Below are positions 56,583 to 64,000 of a stretch of 64,000 nt of DNA, piece after piece. The notes beneath the pieces are model-generated. The model was given only the letters and a program-made list of their open reading frames with translations, did no database searches and was not told the origin of the DNA. The position numbers and the translations under genes were made by a program. The stretch's first letter is position 1, and each line of letters begins with the position of its first letter. Origin of the DNA: Chloroflexota bacterium (GTDB lineage Bacteria > Chloroflexota > Dehalococcoidia > Tepidiformales > Tepidiformaceae); assembly GCA_016191435.1 (NCBI GenBank), contig JACPOQ010000035.1, forward strand, positions 558,001 through 622,000, in the 5' to 3' direction.

Positions 56583-57809
56583 TTAGACCCGTGCCGCGAC
56601 CGTCCCGGCGCCGTCGCGCGTCCCGAGAACGCGGCGCTCGGCCAACTCACCCATCTCCGCCTCCGATAGCCCGAGCTCCGCCGCGAGAACCTCGCCCGTG
56701 TGCTCGCCGAGCAGCGGCGCCCGCCGCACCTCCACCTCGGATTTGCTGAGGTGGATCGGCGGCGCGGGCATCTTCACCTCGCCTCGCGTTGGGTGCTCAT
56801 ACGTGATGATCTGGCCGCGGGCCGCGAGGTGGCGGTCGTTGAAGACGTCGTGGCTGTCGTACACCGCCCCGACCGGCACGCCGGCCGCGCCAAGGTATTC
56901 CATCACCTCGAACTTCGTCCGTTCGCGCGTCCACTTGGCGATCTCGGCGTCCAGCTCATCGCCGTGGCGCAGCCGGTCCTGCACGGTGAGGAAGCGCTCG
57001 TCGATGCAGAGGTCGTGGCGGTCCATGGCCACCGCGAGGGCATCCCACATCCGTTGCGTCACCACCATGAAGAACACGTAGTCGTTCGGCCCGCCGGGCG
57101 CGCAGGGATACAGGTTCGTCGGCGAGACCGTACGGTTCCCTCGCCGCGGCACCACGCCGTCTGCGAACCGCTCGCGGGAGGCTATCTGCGTCTTCATGAA
57201 ATTGACCATCGTCTCCTGCATCGAGATTTCGACGACCTGGCCCTCGCCCGTGCGCAGCTTCTGAATGTAGGCGGCGAGGATGCCGAGGGCCGCGTGGTTC
57301 CCCGTCCCGGTGTCGGCGACCGTCGCCGCCGGCCGCATCGGCGGACCGTCCTGCTCCCCGGTCACGCTGAACGCGCCGCCGGCGGCCTGCGCCACCCAGT
57401 CGAAGCACTTGAACTCCTTATACGGCCCCGTGGTCCCGAAGCCTTTGATCGTCGCGTAGATGATTCCAGGGTTGTGCTGGTTCAGCACGTCGTACCCGAG
57501 GCCGAGCTTCTCCATCGTCCCCAGCGAGAAGTTCTCCACGACGACATCGAACTTCGGGACCAGCTGCAGGAACAGCTCGCGCCCCTCCGCGCTGCCAAGG
57601 TTGATCGCAACGCTCTTCTTGTTGTGGTTGAAGCTGAGGAAGTAGAGCGAATCCTTGCCCGTGCCTTCCGTCGCCCTGCCCGGGTCGCCGGCGCCCGGCA
57701 ATTCCACCTTCACCACTTCGGCTCCGAACCAGGCGAGATATTGCGAACACGTGGTGCCCGCCTCGTACTGAGTCAGGTCGAGCACTTTCATGCCATCGAG
57801 TGCGGCCAT
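56583..57809 (-). CDS. CaiB/BaiF CoA-transferase (single-subunit type)
   Basis: A 408-aa class III CoA-transferase: LDGMKVLDLTQYEAGTTCSQ, YLAWFGAEVVKVELPGAGDP and IKGFGTTGPY, with the catalytic Asp166 in TVADTGTGNH. It closely fits the formyl-CoA/crotonobetainyl-type homodimers, unlike the paired genes at 12.8 and 43.7-46.2 kb. GGAGGGG precedes the ATG at 57807-57809; the long upstream frame is basic and non-coding. It is on the same strand as the diiron pair, 109 nt upstream of it. Confidence 0.9.
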   Translation of the reverse strand: MAALDGMKVLDLTQYEAGTTCSQYLAWFGAEVVKVELPGAGDPGRATEGTGKDSLYFLSFNHNKKSVAINLGSAEGRELFLQLVPKFDVVVENFSLGTMEKLGLGYDVLNQHNPGIIYATIKGFGTTGPYKEFKCFDWVAQAAGGAFSVTGEQDGPPMRPAATVADTGTGNHAALGILAAYIQKLRTGEGQVVEISMQETMVNFMKTQIASRERFADGVVPRRGNRTVSPTNLYPCAPGGPNDYVFFMVVTQRMWDALAVAMDRHDLCIDERFLTVQDRLRHGDELDAEIAKWTRERTKFEVMEYLGAAGVPVGAVYDSHDVFNDRHLAARGQIITYEHPTRGEVKMPAPPIHLSKSEVEVRRAPLLGEHTGEVLAAELGLSEAEMGELAERRVLGTRDGAGTVAARV

Positions 57810-57919
57810 CGGGTTCCCCTCCGGTGTGCTGACCGCACTGTACGCCCACCAGCGGCCGCTGTTGAGCACAGGATCCGCCTCTATACTTGGCGAATCTGCG
57901 AACGACCGCGGGGAGGGCC

Positions 57920-58348
57920 GTGGAACTCGAACCGGAGGCCCGCGCCATCCTCGAAGGGCGCCACGTCGCCATCCTCGCCACGCTCGTTCGCGGCGGCCCC
58001 GCAACCGCGGCCGTTTGGTACGCGCTCGATGGCGACGACGTCATCGTGAGCACGCCCGCCGGCAAGCGCAAAGCGAACAACGTCCGTGACGACCCGCGAG
58101 TTTCGCTGCTCGTCGATGTCCGCGATAGCCCGCACGTGCCCGGCGCACTCGCCTACAAGGGCGTCGAAGTGCGCGGCGTGGCGCGGCTGCAGGAAGACCC
58201 CGGCGCCACGCTGCGCCGCGCGATTGTCGCTCGCTACCTGGACCCCATCCCGCCCGAATTCGAGGCGCGCATCATCGAAGGCGAGCGCACCATCATCCGC
58301 ATCGAAGCGAGCAAAGTCCGCATTTGGGACTTCAGTCGGGGCCGTTAA
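57920..58348 (+). CDS. PPOX-class F420/FMN-dependent protein
   Basis: A 142-aa split-barrel protein: ILEGRHVAILATLVRGGPAT, AVWYALDGDDVIVSTPAGKR and KANNVRDDPRVSLLVDV, typical of PPOX-fold F420-dependent reductases such as the Rv1155 type. The start is GTG at 57920 after GGGAGGG. A TATACT box at 57882-57887 gives a short normal leader. It is divergent from the CaiB gene. The substrate is unknown; the F420-or-FMN question is open. Confidence 0.82.
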   Translation: MELEPEARAILEGRHVAILATLVRGGPATAAVWYALDGDDVIVSTPAGKRKANNVRDDPRVSLLVDVRDSPHVPGALAYKGVEVRGVARLQEDPGATLRRAIVARYLDPIPPEFEARIIEGERTIIRIEASKVRIWDFSRGR

Positions 58349-58378
58349 ACGCCGCGTCGCCAGATCGCGGTGCATGCT

Positions 58379-58408
58379 TTGACAGGTATATAACCGCGCG
58401 AGTATCAT
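58379..58408 (+). promoter_or_regulatory. Promoter of a leaderless ArsR-family gene
   Basis: TTGACA at 58379-58384 and TATCAT at 58403-58408 are 18 bp apart, and the ATG at 58415 is 6 nt after the -10. The expected start point is the A of the ATG. It is the clearest leaderless promoter of the window. Confidence 0.7.
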
Positions 58409-58414
58409 GGGTGT

Positions 58415-58735
58415 ATGGCTTCCACCTTCGAAGTGCTCGCCGAACCCGCCCGGCGCAACCTCCTCGACGCATTGCGCATCCGCCCCCGCCCCGTCGGCGA
58501 GCTCGTCCGGCTGCTCGGGCTGAGCCAGCCCGGCGTTTCGAAGCACCTGCGCGTGCTCCGCGAAGCGGGACTCGTGCGCGTGCGCCAGGATGCGCAACGC
58601 CGCTGGTATGAACTTCGCAGCGAACCACTTGCCGAGGTCGATGCCTGGCTCGAGCCCTACCGGCAACTCTGGTCCGACCGGCTGGACGCCCTCGAGCGCC
58701 ACCTCGGTGACACGGCAAGCCACGAAAACGAGTAG
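58415..58735 (+). CDS. ArsR/SmtB family transcriptional regulator
   Basis: A 106-aa winged-helix protein: LAEPARRNLLDALRIRPRPV, GELVRLLGLSQPGVSKHLRV and LREAGLVRVRQDAQRRWYEL. There is no cysteine-rich metal site, so it belongs to the non-metal ArsR group often found with START/SRPBCC or oxygenase genes. The C-terminal helix (WLEPYRQLWSDRLDALERHL) would dimerise. It has an apparent consensus promoter and a leaderless start. No obvious target besides neighbouring genes. Confidence 0.88.
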   Translation: MASTFEVLAEPARRNLLDALRIRPRPVGELVRLLGLSQPGVSKHLRVLREAGLVRVRQDAQRRWYELRSEPLAEVDAWLEPYRQLWSDRLDALERHLGDTASHENE

Positions 58736-58885
58736 ACCACGCTTCGTCCAGGCCCGCGCCATCCGCTGCCGATAGCCCCGCCAGCCCCGTCACAAAAATC
58801 CGTGGCTTACGCGGCGAGGGAGCCATCTCCACCGGCGTGGTCGAGGCCGTTCACGGCGCCCATCCGCCACTAGTTCGATTGAACC

Positions 58886-59320
58886 CTACGGCCGGTAGAC
58901 CGGGACGAGCTCGGTGAGGATGCCGTTCACCGACTTCGGGTGGAAGAAGGCGGCGCCCAGCTTGCGCCCGGGCGCGGCCGGCCCGATATCGATGCGCTTC
59001 AGCCCCGCCTGCTCCAGCCTCTCCGCCTGTTCGGCCACATCGAGACAACCGTAGCCGATGTGGTGCAGCCCCGGCCCGTTGCGCGCGAGAAACTTCGCCG
59101 TCCCGCTCGTGTCATCCGCCGGGATGAGGACCTCGACGCGCGTCTGCCCCAGCCCAACCTTGATGAAGTAGTTGTTGGTCCGTTCCGGCGCGAAGTAGAC
59201 GCCATCGGGCAGCGGCGAGCGCCGGGAATCCAGCTCCAGCCCGAGCTTCTCGAGCAGCACCTGCTGCGCCTCGTCCCAACTGCGCGCCACGATCCCGATG
59301 TGGTCGATCTCGACAAGCAT
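58886..59320 (-). CDS. Methylmalonyl-CoA epimerase-like VOC protein
   Basis: A 144-aa vicinal-oxygen-chelate protein. Metal ligand candidates are H7 (IDHIGI), E63 (RVEVLIP), H86/H87 (LHHIGY) and E137 (LTELVP), the arrangement of methylmalonyl-CoA epimerase. It would interconvert (R)- and (S)-methylmalonyl-CoA for propionate or odd-chain breakdown, with a B12-dependent mutase not seen here. The start ATG at 59318-59320 follows GGAGGG by 4 nt; the long upstream frame is antisense noise. An SDR gene lies upstream in the same direction. Confidence 0.82.
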   Translation of the reverse strand: MLVEIDHIGIVARSWDEAQQVLLEKLGLELDSRRSPLPDGVYFAPERTNNYFIKVGLGQTRVEVLIPADDTSGTAKFLARNGPGLHHIGYGCLDVAEQAERLEQAGLKRIDIGPAAPGRKLGAAFFHPKSVNGILTELVPVYRP

Positions 59321-59409
59321 GGCACCCTCCACCCGCCGCAACGATACGCGCGCCCCGCGGGTCGCGGAAGCGGCACCTGGTTGCGGAGGGCGGCCAGCAT
59401 CGCCGCGGG

Positions 59410-60147
59410 TCAGCCCGCGATCATCCCGCCGTCGATCACGATCTCCGAGCCGGTGCAGTACGAGCTCTCGTCGGATAGAAGGTACAGGACGAGCAGCGCG
59501 ACCTCCTCGGCCGTCCCGCGGCGGCCCAGCGGCACCCGTGGCGGTGGGCCTGGCGGCTCGCTCCCGGCAGGGCGCAAGTTGCGGACCATCGGCGTATCGA
59601 TCGGCCCCGGATGGATGCTGTTCACCCGGATCCCGGACGGTGCGAGTTCGATGGCGGCGCTGCGAGTCATGCCCCGGATTGCCCACTTGGCGGCCGTATA
59701 GGCGAAGTTCACCGGCTGCCCGATGAAGCCGGCCACCGAGGAGACATTGACGATCGAGCCCCCGCCGCTGGCCGCCATCGGCCCGGCAACCGCTCGCATC
59801 CCGAGATACGCACTCGTCTGGTTCACCTCCGTCACCCGCCGGTAGGTGTCCATGTCACACGCGAGCAAGCCCTCGGGCCGGTAGATGCCGGCGTTGTTCA
59901 CGAGTCCCGTCACGGCGCCGTATTCGCCGACCGTCAGCTCCACGACCCGGCGCCAGCCAGCCTCGTCCGAGACGTCGTGGTGGATAAAGGTCGCACCGGC
60001 CGCTTTCGCGACCGCCGACGCTTCGTCGTCGAGCACGTCCGTGATCACGACACGCGCGCCCTCCGCCGTGAACAGCTTGCACTCCGCCTCGCCCTGGCCA
60101 CGTGCGCCGCCCGTGATGATAATCACCTTCCCATCGAGTCTGCCCAA
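59410..60147 (-). CDS. Short-chain dehydrogenase/reductase
   Basis: A 245-aa classical SDR. Cofactor motif TGGARGQG (12-19), NNAG (84-87), catalytic S137, Y150 and K154 (YTAAK) are complete. Asp37 after the second strand (VVITDVLD) suggests NAD(H) preference. It resembles 3-alpha/20-beta-hydroxysteroid and 3-oxoacyl-type reductases (GxGxIVNVSSVAG region). It is followed 89 nt later by the epimerase-like gene. The precise alcohol is not evident. Confidence 0.88.
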   Translation of the reverse strand: MGRLDGKVIIITGGARGQGEAECKLFTAEGARVVITDVLDDEASAVAKAAGATFIHHDVSDEAGWRRVVELTVGEYGAVTGLVNNAGIYRPEGLLACDMDTYRRVTEVNQTSAYLGMRAVAGPMAASGGGSIVNVSSVAGFIGQPVNFAYTAAKWAIRGMTRSAAIELAPSGIRVNSIHPGPIDTPMVRNLRPAGSEPPGPPPRVPLGRRGTAEEVALLVLYLLSDESSYCTGSEIVIDGGMIAG

Positions 60148-60174
60148 TCATCCTCCTCGGTACCCGTGCCGGTG

Positions 60175-60294
60175 CTACTTCGTGCGGAACTCGATGAGCC
60201 TCCGCACTCTCCGGATGGGGTGGTGCGCGGGGATGAACTCCTCCGTCGTCACACCGAAGAGCATCTTCGCCTGTCGCTCCGCTGGTCCGCGCAT
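60175..60294 (-). pseudogene. N-terminal remnant of an IS5/IS1182-type transposase
   Basis: A 39-residue frame starts at ATG (complement 60292-60294) and stops at 60175-60177. It reads MRGPAERQAKMLFGVTTEEF, then IPAHHPIRRVRRLIEF. The Q-x-x-M-F/L ... E-x-I-P-x-x-H-P-x-R-R-x-R-x-L-I pattern is the usual start of IS1182/IS5-family transposases. The catalytic DDE part is gone. It lies between the SDR gene and the ABC importer and marks an old insertion. Confidence 0.6.
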
Positions 60295-60319
60295 GGTCCT
60301 GCTAAGTAACAGCTTCCCC

Positions 60320-60333
60320 CGCGCTTCGGCGCG
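60320..60333. other. Short UUCG-tetraloop hairpin near the IS remnant
   Basis: CGCGC-TTCG-GCGCG forms a 5-bp stem with a stable UUCG loop. It may be part of the old element end. It is short, so chance in GC-rich DNA is possible. Confidence 0.4.
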
Positions 60334-60437
60334 TGCGTCACGATTCAGCGCACGGAGCGGCGAGTTCTCTGCGCAACGCTCTTACCGGTACGTGGAGCCG
60401 AAACGGGGCCGATCGATCTTGGCGCTATACTCACGCG

Positions 60438-61190
60438 ATGAATCCCAAGGACTCCGCCCCGGCCGTTGAGTTTCGCGATGTCCACAAGCACTTCGGCAAA
60501 AACGAAGTCCTGCGGGGCATCTCCAACTCCGTCCGCCAGGGCGAAACGGTCGTGATCATCGGCCCGTCCGGCTCCGGGAAGAGCACGCTCCTGCGCACCG
60601 TGAACCGCCTCGAGGCTATTGATGCCGGCGAGGTGGTGGTCGATGGCATCTCCGTCCACCAGAAGGGCACCGATGTCAACCAGCTCCGCTCCCACGTCGG
60701 CATGGTCCAGCAGTCGTTCAATTTGTTCCCGCAGATGACCGTCCTCCAGAACCTCACGCTCGGCCCGCGCAAGGTGAAGAACGAAAGCCGCACCGTCGCG
60801 GAGGACCGGGCCCACCGGCTCCTCGAACGCGTCGGCATCCCCGAAAAGGCGGCCGCGTACCCGTCGCATCTCTCCGGCGGCCAGCAGCAACGCGTCGCCA
60901 TCGCCCGCGCACTGGCGATGGAGCCGGCGGTCATGCTGTTCGATGAACCCACCTCCGCGCTCGACCCGGAGATGATCAAGGAGGTGCTCGACGTCATGCG
61001 GGACCTCGCGCAAGAGGGGATGACGATGCTCGTCGTTAGCCACGAAATGGGCTTTGCGCGGGAGGCGGCGGACCGTGTGCTCTTTATGGCCGACGGCGTC
61101 ATCGAGGAAGAGGGGCCGCCCGCCGATGTCTTCGAACGCCCGAAGAGCGAACGTACCCAGCGGTTCTTGAGCCGTATCATCTCGCATTAG
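60438..61190 (+). CDS. Polar amino-acid ABC transporter ATPase (GlnQ-like)
   Basis: A 250-aa ATPase of the PAAT family. Walker [10 protein letters not shown] (42-50), signature LSGGQQQR and Walker [14 protein letters not shown] are complete, and [20 protein letters not shown] is the typical Q-loop. A TATACT box at 60426-60431 lies 6 nt before the ATG, so the mRNA is probably leaderless. It heads an ATPase, binding-protein, permease, permease operon for import of a polar amino acid. Confidence 0.93.
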   Translation: MNPKDSAPAVEFRDVHKHFGKNEVLRGISNSVRQGETVVIIGPSGSGKSTLLRTVNRLEAIDAGEVVVDGISVHQKGTDVNQLRSHVGMVQQSFNLFPQMTVLQNLTLGPRKVKNESRTVAEDRAHRLLERVGIPEKAAAYPSHLSGGQQQRVAIARALAMEPAVMLFDEPTSALDPEMIKEVLDVMRDLAQEGMTMLVVSHEMGFAREAADRVLFMADGVIEEEGPPADVFERPKSERTQRFLSRIISH

Positions 61191-61310
61191 GTGCACGACA
61201 CCGGGGTGCCACGTCCGTCGTCTAACCCGGCTAGGGCGGCACTAGCGAATCGAGGCCAACGTTACGCTGGCCACCGGGGGTTCAGCCCCATCCAGGGAGG
61301 GTCCATTTCC

Positions 61311-62246
61311 ATGTTGAAGTACCATCGCATTGGGCTGCTGCTCGTTGCCCTTCTCGCCGTCTTCGCGTTCGCCGCCGTGGCCTGCGGAGATGACGACGAC
61401 AACGCGAAGACAACGCCCACCGCTGCCGCGGCCGCCACAACCGCGCCGGCCGCCTCACCGACGGCCAGGGCGACAGCGTTCCCGGCCGATTCCACGATGG
61501 CGAAAATCGCGGCCAAGGGCAGCCTCATCGTCGGCGTGAAGTTCGACCAGCCGGGCTTCGGCCTGCTGGATCCCAAGACCAGCAAGCCCGATGGCTTCGA
61601 CGTCCAGATCGCCAAAGAGATCGGCAAGGCCCTCGGGCTGCAGGAGAGCCAGGTCCAGTTCGTCGAATCTGTCTCGGCGAACCGCATCCCATACCTCATG
61701 ACCGATAAGGTCGACCTCGTGATTGCGACCATGACCATCAACGCCGACCGCAAGACGCAGATCGACTTCTCCCGGCCGTACTACCTCGCGGGTCAATCTA
61801 TCCTCGTGAAGAAAGAGAACACCACGATCACCAAAGTCGATGACCTCAACGGCAAGAAAGTCTGCTCCGTCTCTGGCTCGACGAGCGAGACGAACATCAA
61901 GACCAAGGCGCCGACTGCCCAGCTCTTGTCGCTCGCCGACTATAGCTCCTGCGTTTCGTCTCTCAAGGACGGGCGCGTCGATGCGGTGTCGACCGACGAC
62001 ATCATCCTCGCGGGCTTCGCCGCCGCTGACCCCTCGCTCAAGCTCGTCGGTGGGCAGTTCACCCAGGAGCCGTACGGCATCGGCGTCAAGAAGGGCAAGG
62101 ACGACCTCGTGAAGTTCATCGACGCCCAGCTGGACCGGATGTTCAAAGACGGGACCTGGGACAACATCTACACCACGTACCTTGGCAAGGTCGAAGGCCT
62201 GCCGAAGCCGGCGGACGCGCGCGCCAAGCTTCCTGCCACCAACTAA
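61311..62246 (+). CDS. Amino-acid ABC transporter substrate-binding lipoprotein
   Basis: A 311-aa lipoprotein with lipobox AVAC (C25) after MLKYHRIGLLLVALLAVFAF, an Asp-rich then Thr/Ala/Pro linker to about 60, and a type II periplasmic-binding fold (GSLIVGVKFDQPGFGLLDPK; MTINADRKTQIDFSRPYYLA; SVSGSTSETN). It resembles GluB/GltI-type glutamate or aspartate binders, but the ligand is not proven. GGGAGG precedes the ATG. It follows the ATPase by 120 nt, and hairpins follow before the permeases. Confidence 0.92.
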   Translation: MLKYHRIGLLLVALLAVFAFAAVACGDDDDNAKTTPTAAAAATTAPAASPTARATAFPADSTMAKIAAKGSLIVGVKFDQPGFGLLDPKTSKPDGFDVQIAKEIGKALGLQESQVQFVESVSANRIPYLMTDKVDLVIATMTINADRKTQIDFSRPYYLAGQSILVKKENTTITKVDDLNGKKVCSVSGSTSETNIKTKAPTAQLLSLADYSSCVSSLKDGRVDAVSTDDIILAGFAAADPSLKLVGGQFTQEPYGIGVKKGKDDLVKFIDAQLDRMFKDGTWDNIYTTYLGKVEGLPKPADARAKLPATN

Positions 62247-62286
62247 CCTTCGCCACGCACATGAGCTCGCGATGGCGCGTGGTGGA

Positions 62287-62345
62287 AGCTGAGGGCGACC
62301 GCGATGGCCGCCCTCAGCTGCGCGCCCCGGACTCGCGCCCGGGGC
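62287..62345 (+). other. Two successive hairpins between binding-protein and permease genes
   Basis: Hairpin 1: AGCTGAGGGCG (62287-62297) pairs with CGCCCTCAGCT (62309-62319), an 11-bp perfect stem. Hairpin 2: GCCCCGG (62324-62330) pairs with CCGGGGC (62339-62345), ending 4 nt before the permease ATG. They may protect the 3' end of the binding-protein mRNA and lower permease expression. Confidence 0.7.
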
Positions 62346-62349
62346 CTGC

Positions 62350-63045
62350 ATGATCGACTTTCTCCGCGAGCTCGTGAACCAGTCTCAGCTTTACTACCCC
62401 GAGCTCCTGCGCGGGTACCGCACGACCGTCATCCTCTCGGTGCTGTCGTTCACCCTCGCCATGGTGCTTGGCGGCGTAGTGGCGCTCATCCGGACATCCG
62501 AATCCAGGCCCCTTCGGTTCCTTTCAGGCATCTACGTCGAATTCTTCCGCAACACGCCCCTGCTGATGCAACTCGTCTTCCTCTTCTTCGGGCTGCCGAA
62601 ACTGAACTTGCCCCTCATTGGCCGCCCTGATTGGTTTCTGCTCTCGCCCTTCAAGGCCGGGCTGGTCGGGCTGACGCTCTACACCGGCGCCTATACAGCG
62701 GAGGCGCTGCGCAGCGGCCTCCTGTCGGTCGATAAGGGCCAAACGGAGGCCGCCCGTTCCCTCGGACTGAACTATGTCCAGACGCGCATCTACGTCGTCG
62801 CTCCCCAGGCGCTGCGCATCTCCGTCCCCCTGCTGACCTCCATCCTCAGCGCCCTGTTCCGAAACAGTGCGCTCGTTTCGGCGATCGGCGTCACCGAACT
62901 GTTGCAGACCGCAGAGAACATCCAGGAGCGCAACTTCCAGACATTCCCCTTGCTAACCATCGCGGGCATCCTCTACCTGACACTCACGTTGCCGCTCGCC
63001 TACGCCTCTGCGCGCCTCGAACGGCGCGTTGCGAGGGCCCACTGA
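62350..63045 (+). CDS. Amino-acid ABC transporter permease (first)
   Basis: A 231-aa inner-membrane permease of the HisM/GlnP family with about five helices. The motif TEAARSLGLNYVQT contacts the ATPase. It is encoded after two hairpins, and its start (GGGGCCTGC then ATG) lies within a structured region, so translation may be restrained. The stop shares a base with the next permease start (TGATG at 63043-63047). Confidence 0.92.
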   Translation: MIDFLRELVNQSQLYYPELLRGYRTTVILSVLSFTLAMVLGGVVALIRTSESRPLRFLSGIYVEFFRNTPLLMQLVFLFFGLPKLNLPLIGRPDWFLLSPFKAGLVGLTLYTGAYTAEALRSGLLSVDKGQTEAARSLGLNYVQTRIYVVAPQALRISVPLLTSILSALFRNSALVSAIGVTELLQTAENIQERNFQTFPLLTIAGILYLTLTLPLAYASARLERRVARAH

Positions 63046-63878
63046 TGGCGGCCGATGCGTGGGCCGCGCTCCTTGGCTTGCTCCCTGGCGAGTGGGGCAT
63101 CTTCGAACACTGGTTCGTGTGGTCGTTCCTGCTCCGCGGGCTCTGGCTGAGCGTCAAGATCGCCGGGATCAGCATCGTCCTCAGCCTCGGCGTGGGCGTC
63201 ATCATGGCCGTGGCACGCCTTGCGCCGGTTCGCCTCGTCCGCTGGCTCGCCGGGACCTACGTCGAAACCTTCCGCGCGACGCCGCTCCTCCTCCTGCTGT
63301 TCTTCATCTTCTTCGGCGCCACCCGAGTCGACACTACCTGGCTGCTCGATGTGCCCTTCGGCTCGCTGTTGGTTGACCCATCCGGCCAGCTCGACCGCTT
63401 GCCGTCGGCCATCCTCGCGCTCACCCTCTACAACAGCGCCGTCGTCGCCGAGATCATGCGCGCCGGCATCCTCTCCATTTCGAAGGGCACCGTGGAGGCG
63501 GCGCGCTCGCTCGGGCTGAGCTACCTGCAATCAATGCGCTATGTGGCCGTGCCGATGGCCCTGCGCCGGATGGCTCCGGGGCTCGTGAGCCAGCTCATCA
63601 CGCTCTTCAAGGACACGTCGCTCGCCAGCCTGATCGGCGTGGTCGAGCTGCTGCGCCGCGGCGGCGTCATCTACAACACCACCAGCTATTCGCTGCTCTA
63701 CGGGAACGGCAACTCGATCACGATCGAGGTGCTCACCGTCGTCGCGCTCATGTACTTCATCCCGTGTTACCTGCTCTCGCTCCTTTCCCAGCGGCTGGAA
63801 CAGGGCCCCGAGCAGCGCGCCCGCTACGAGCTCCCCGCGGCCATCCGCGTCGCACCCCCGCCGCGCGACCTGGGGTAG
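63045..63878 (+). CDS. Amino-acid ABC transporter permease (second)
   Basis: A 277-aa permease of the same family with the ATPase-contact motif VEAARSLGLSYLQS and several helices (LLLLLFFIFFGATRV; FKDTSLASLIGVVELL). It starts in a one-base overlap with the first permease, so they form a coupled heterodimer. It is the last gene of the importer, and 6 nt separate its stop from a convergent partial gene. Confidence 0.92.
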   Translation: MAADAWAALLGLLPGEWGIFEHWFVWSFLLRGLWLSVKIAGISIVLSLGVGVIMAVARLAPVRLVRWLAGTYVETFRATPLLLLLFFIFFGATRVDTTWLLDVPFGSLLVDPSGQLDRLPSAILALTLYNSAVVAEIMRAGILSISKGTVEAARSLGLSYLQSMRYVAVPMALRRMAPGLVSQLITLFKDTSLASLIGVVELLRRGGVIYNTTSYSLLYGNGNSITIEVLTVVALMYFIPCYLLSLLSQRLEQGPEQRARYELPAAIRVAPPPRDLG

Positions 63879-63884
63879 CGGCGT

Positions 63885-64000
63885 TCACCCGGGCGGGATC
63901 AGGCCGTGCTCGCGAAGCCCATCGAGCAGGCGCCCAAGGACATCGTGGTAGCTGATCGACGTCTTCGCCGGGTACGACGCCAGCGGCCTGCGCAGATGGC
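63885..64000 (-). CDS. C-terminal end of an unidentified gene (partial)
   Basis: The last 116 bases of the window, read on the minus strand, hold an open frame ending in TGA (complement 63885-63887). The visible residues are HLRRPLASYPAKTSISYHD and then VLGRLLDGLREHGLIPPG, a helical soluble end. The gene enters from the right edge. No family can be named. It converges on the ABC importer. Confidence 0.45.
   Translation of the reverse strand, partial: HLRRPLASYPAKTSISYHDVLGRLLDGLREHGLIPPG

Overview
The window is a GC-rich, gene-dense bacterial chromosome segment with no rRNA, tRNA or CRISPR array that I could see. Gene content points to an aerobic, heterotrophic Chloroflexota lineage (Dehalococcoidia/Tepidiformia-like). 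The clues are an AdoCbl-dependent ribonucleotide reductase with NrdR, many CaiB/BaiF CoA-transferases, MaoC-type dehydratases, several Uma2 genes, an A2-like cytochrome oxidase and many apparently leaderless genes. This taxonomic call is an inference from gene content, not a marker-gene result.

Layout. 1-8.6 kb: a membrane-protein end, cysteine desulfurase, an isocitrate-lyase/PEP-mutase family enzyme with a SnoaL-like protein, RecQ, an aldo/keto reductase, an MFS carrier, Uma2, TfoX and an SCP2-type remnant. 8.6-16.6 kb: a tungsten/molybdenum aldehyde ferredoxin oxidoreductase, a luciferase-like flavin enzyme, a two-subunit MaoC dehydratase divergent from a fused double CaiB transferase, a zinc alcohol dehydrogenase and a small four-Cys protein. 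16.7-20.3 kb: nrdR (preceded by two NrdR-like boxes) and nrdJ (a LexA-type palindrome inside its promoter). 20.3-22 kb: decaying toxin/antitoxin-like genes (frameshifted MazF, aspartic-protease remnant) and Uma2. 22-25.7 kb: phosphotransferase, PPOX, NUDIX, moaD-moaE, ComF. 25.8-31.4 kb: a MoxR-DUF58-BatD-like-BatA-BatB/C operon. 31.4-33.1 kb: YajQ, a DUF2325-like protein, hemerythrin.

33.2-40 kb: P450 and its ferredoxin are divergent from an acyl-CoA ligase, with shared ACCGGTCGGT-type operators. A VapBC-like pair runs into queE, followed by a CBS protein and an adrenodoxin-reductase-like ferredoxin reductase that could feed the P450. 40-46.3 kb: a DapL-like aminotransferase, a PIN-domain protein with an unusual partner, HflX, and a split CaiB pair that mirrors the fused gene at 12.8 kb. 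46.3-51.6 kb: a lipoprotein, then the coxB-coxA-coxC-double cupredoxin operon. 52-60.3 kb: a crotonase, two tandem Uma2 genes, a diiron ferritin-like enzyme with a paralogue that has lost its metal ligands, another CaiB, a PPOX, an ArsR regulator, an epimerase-like VOC protein, an SDR and an IS remnant. 60.4-63.9 kb: a complete polar amino-acid ABC importer with two hairpins between the binding-protein and permease genes.

Themes. Acyl-CoA chemistry dominates (ligase, CoA-transferases, dehydratases, hydratase, SDR, epimerase, P450), consistent with breakdown of terpenoid, steroid or aromatic-type carbon, although the substrate cannot be read from sequence. Catalytic/non-catalytic pairing recurs in the CaiB pairs and the diiron pair. 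Many genes start 6-8 nt after a TANNNT box with no Shine-Dalgarno, which suggests widespread leaderless translation.
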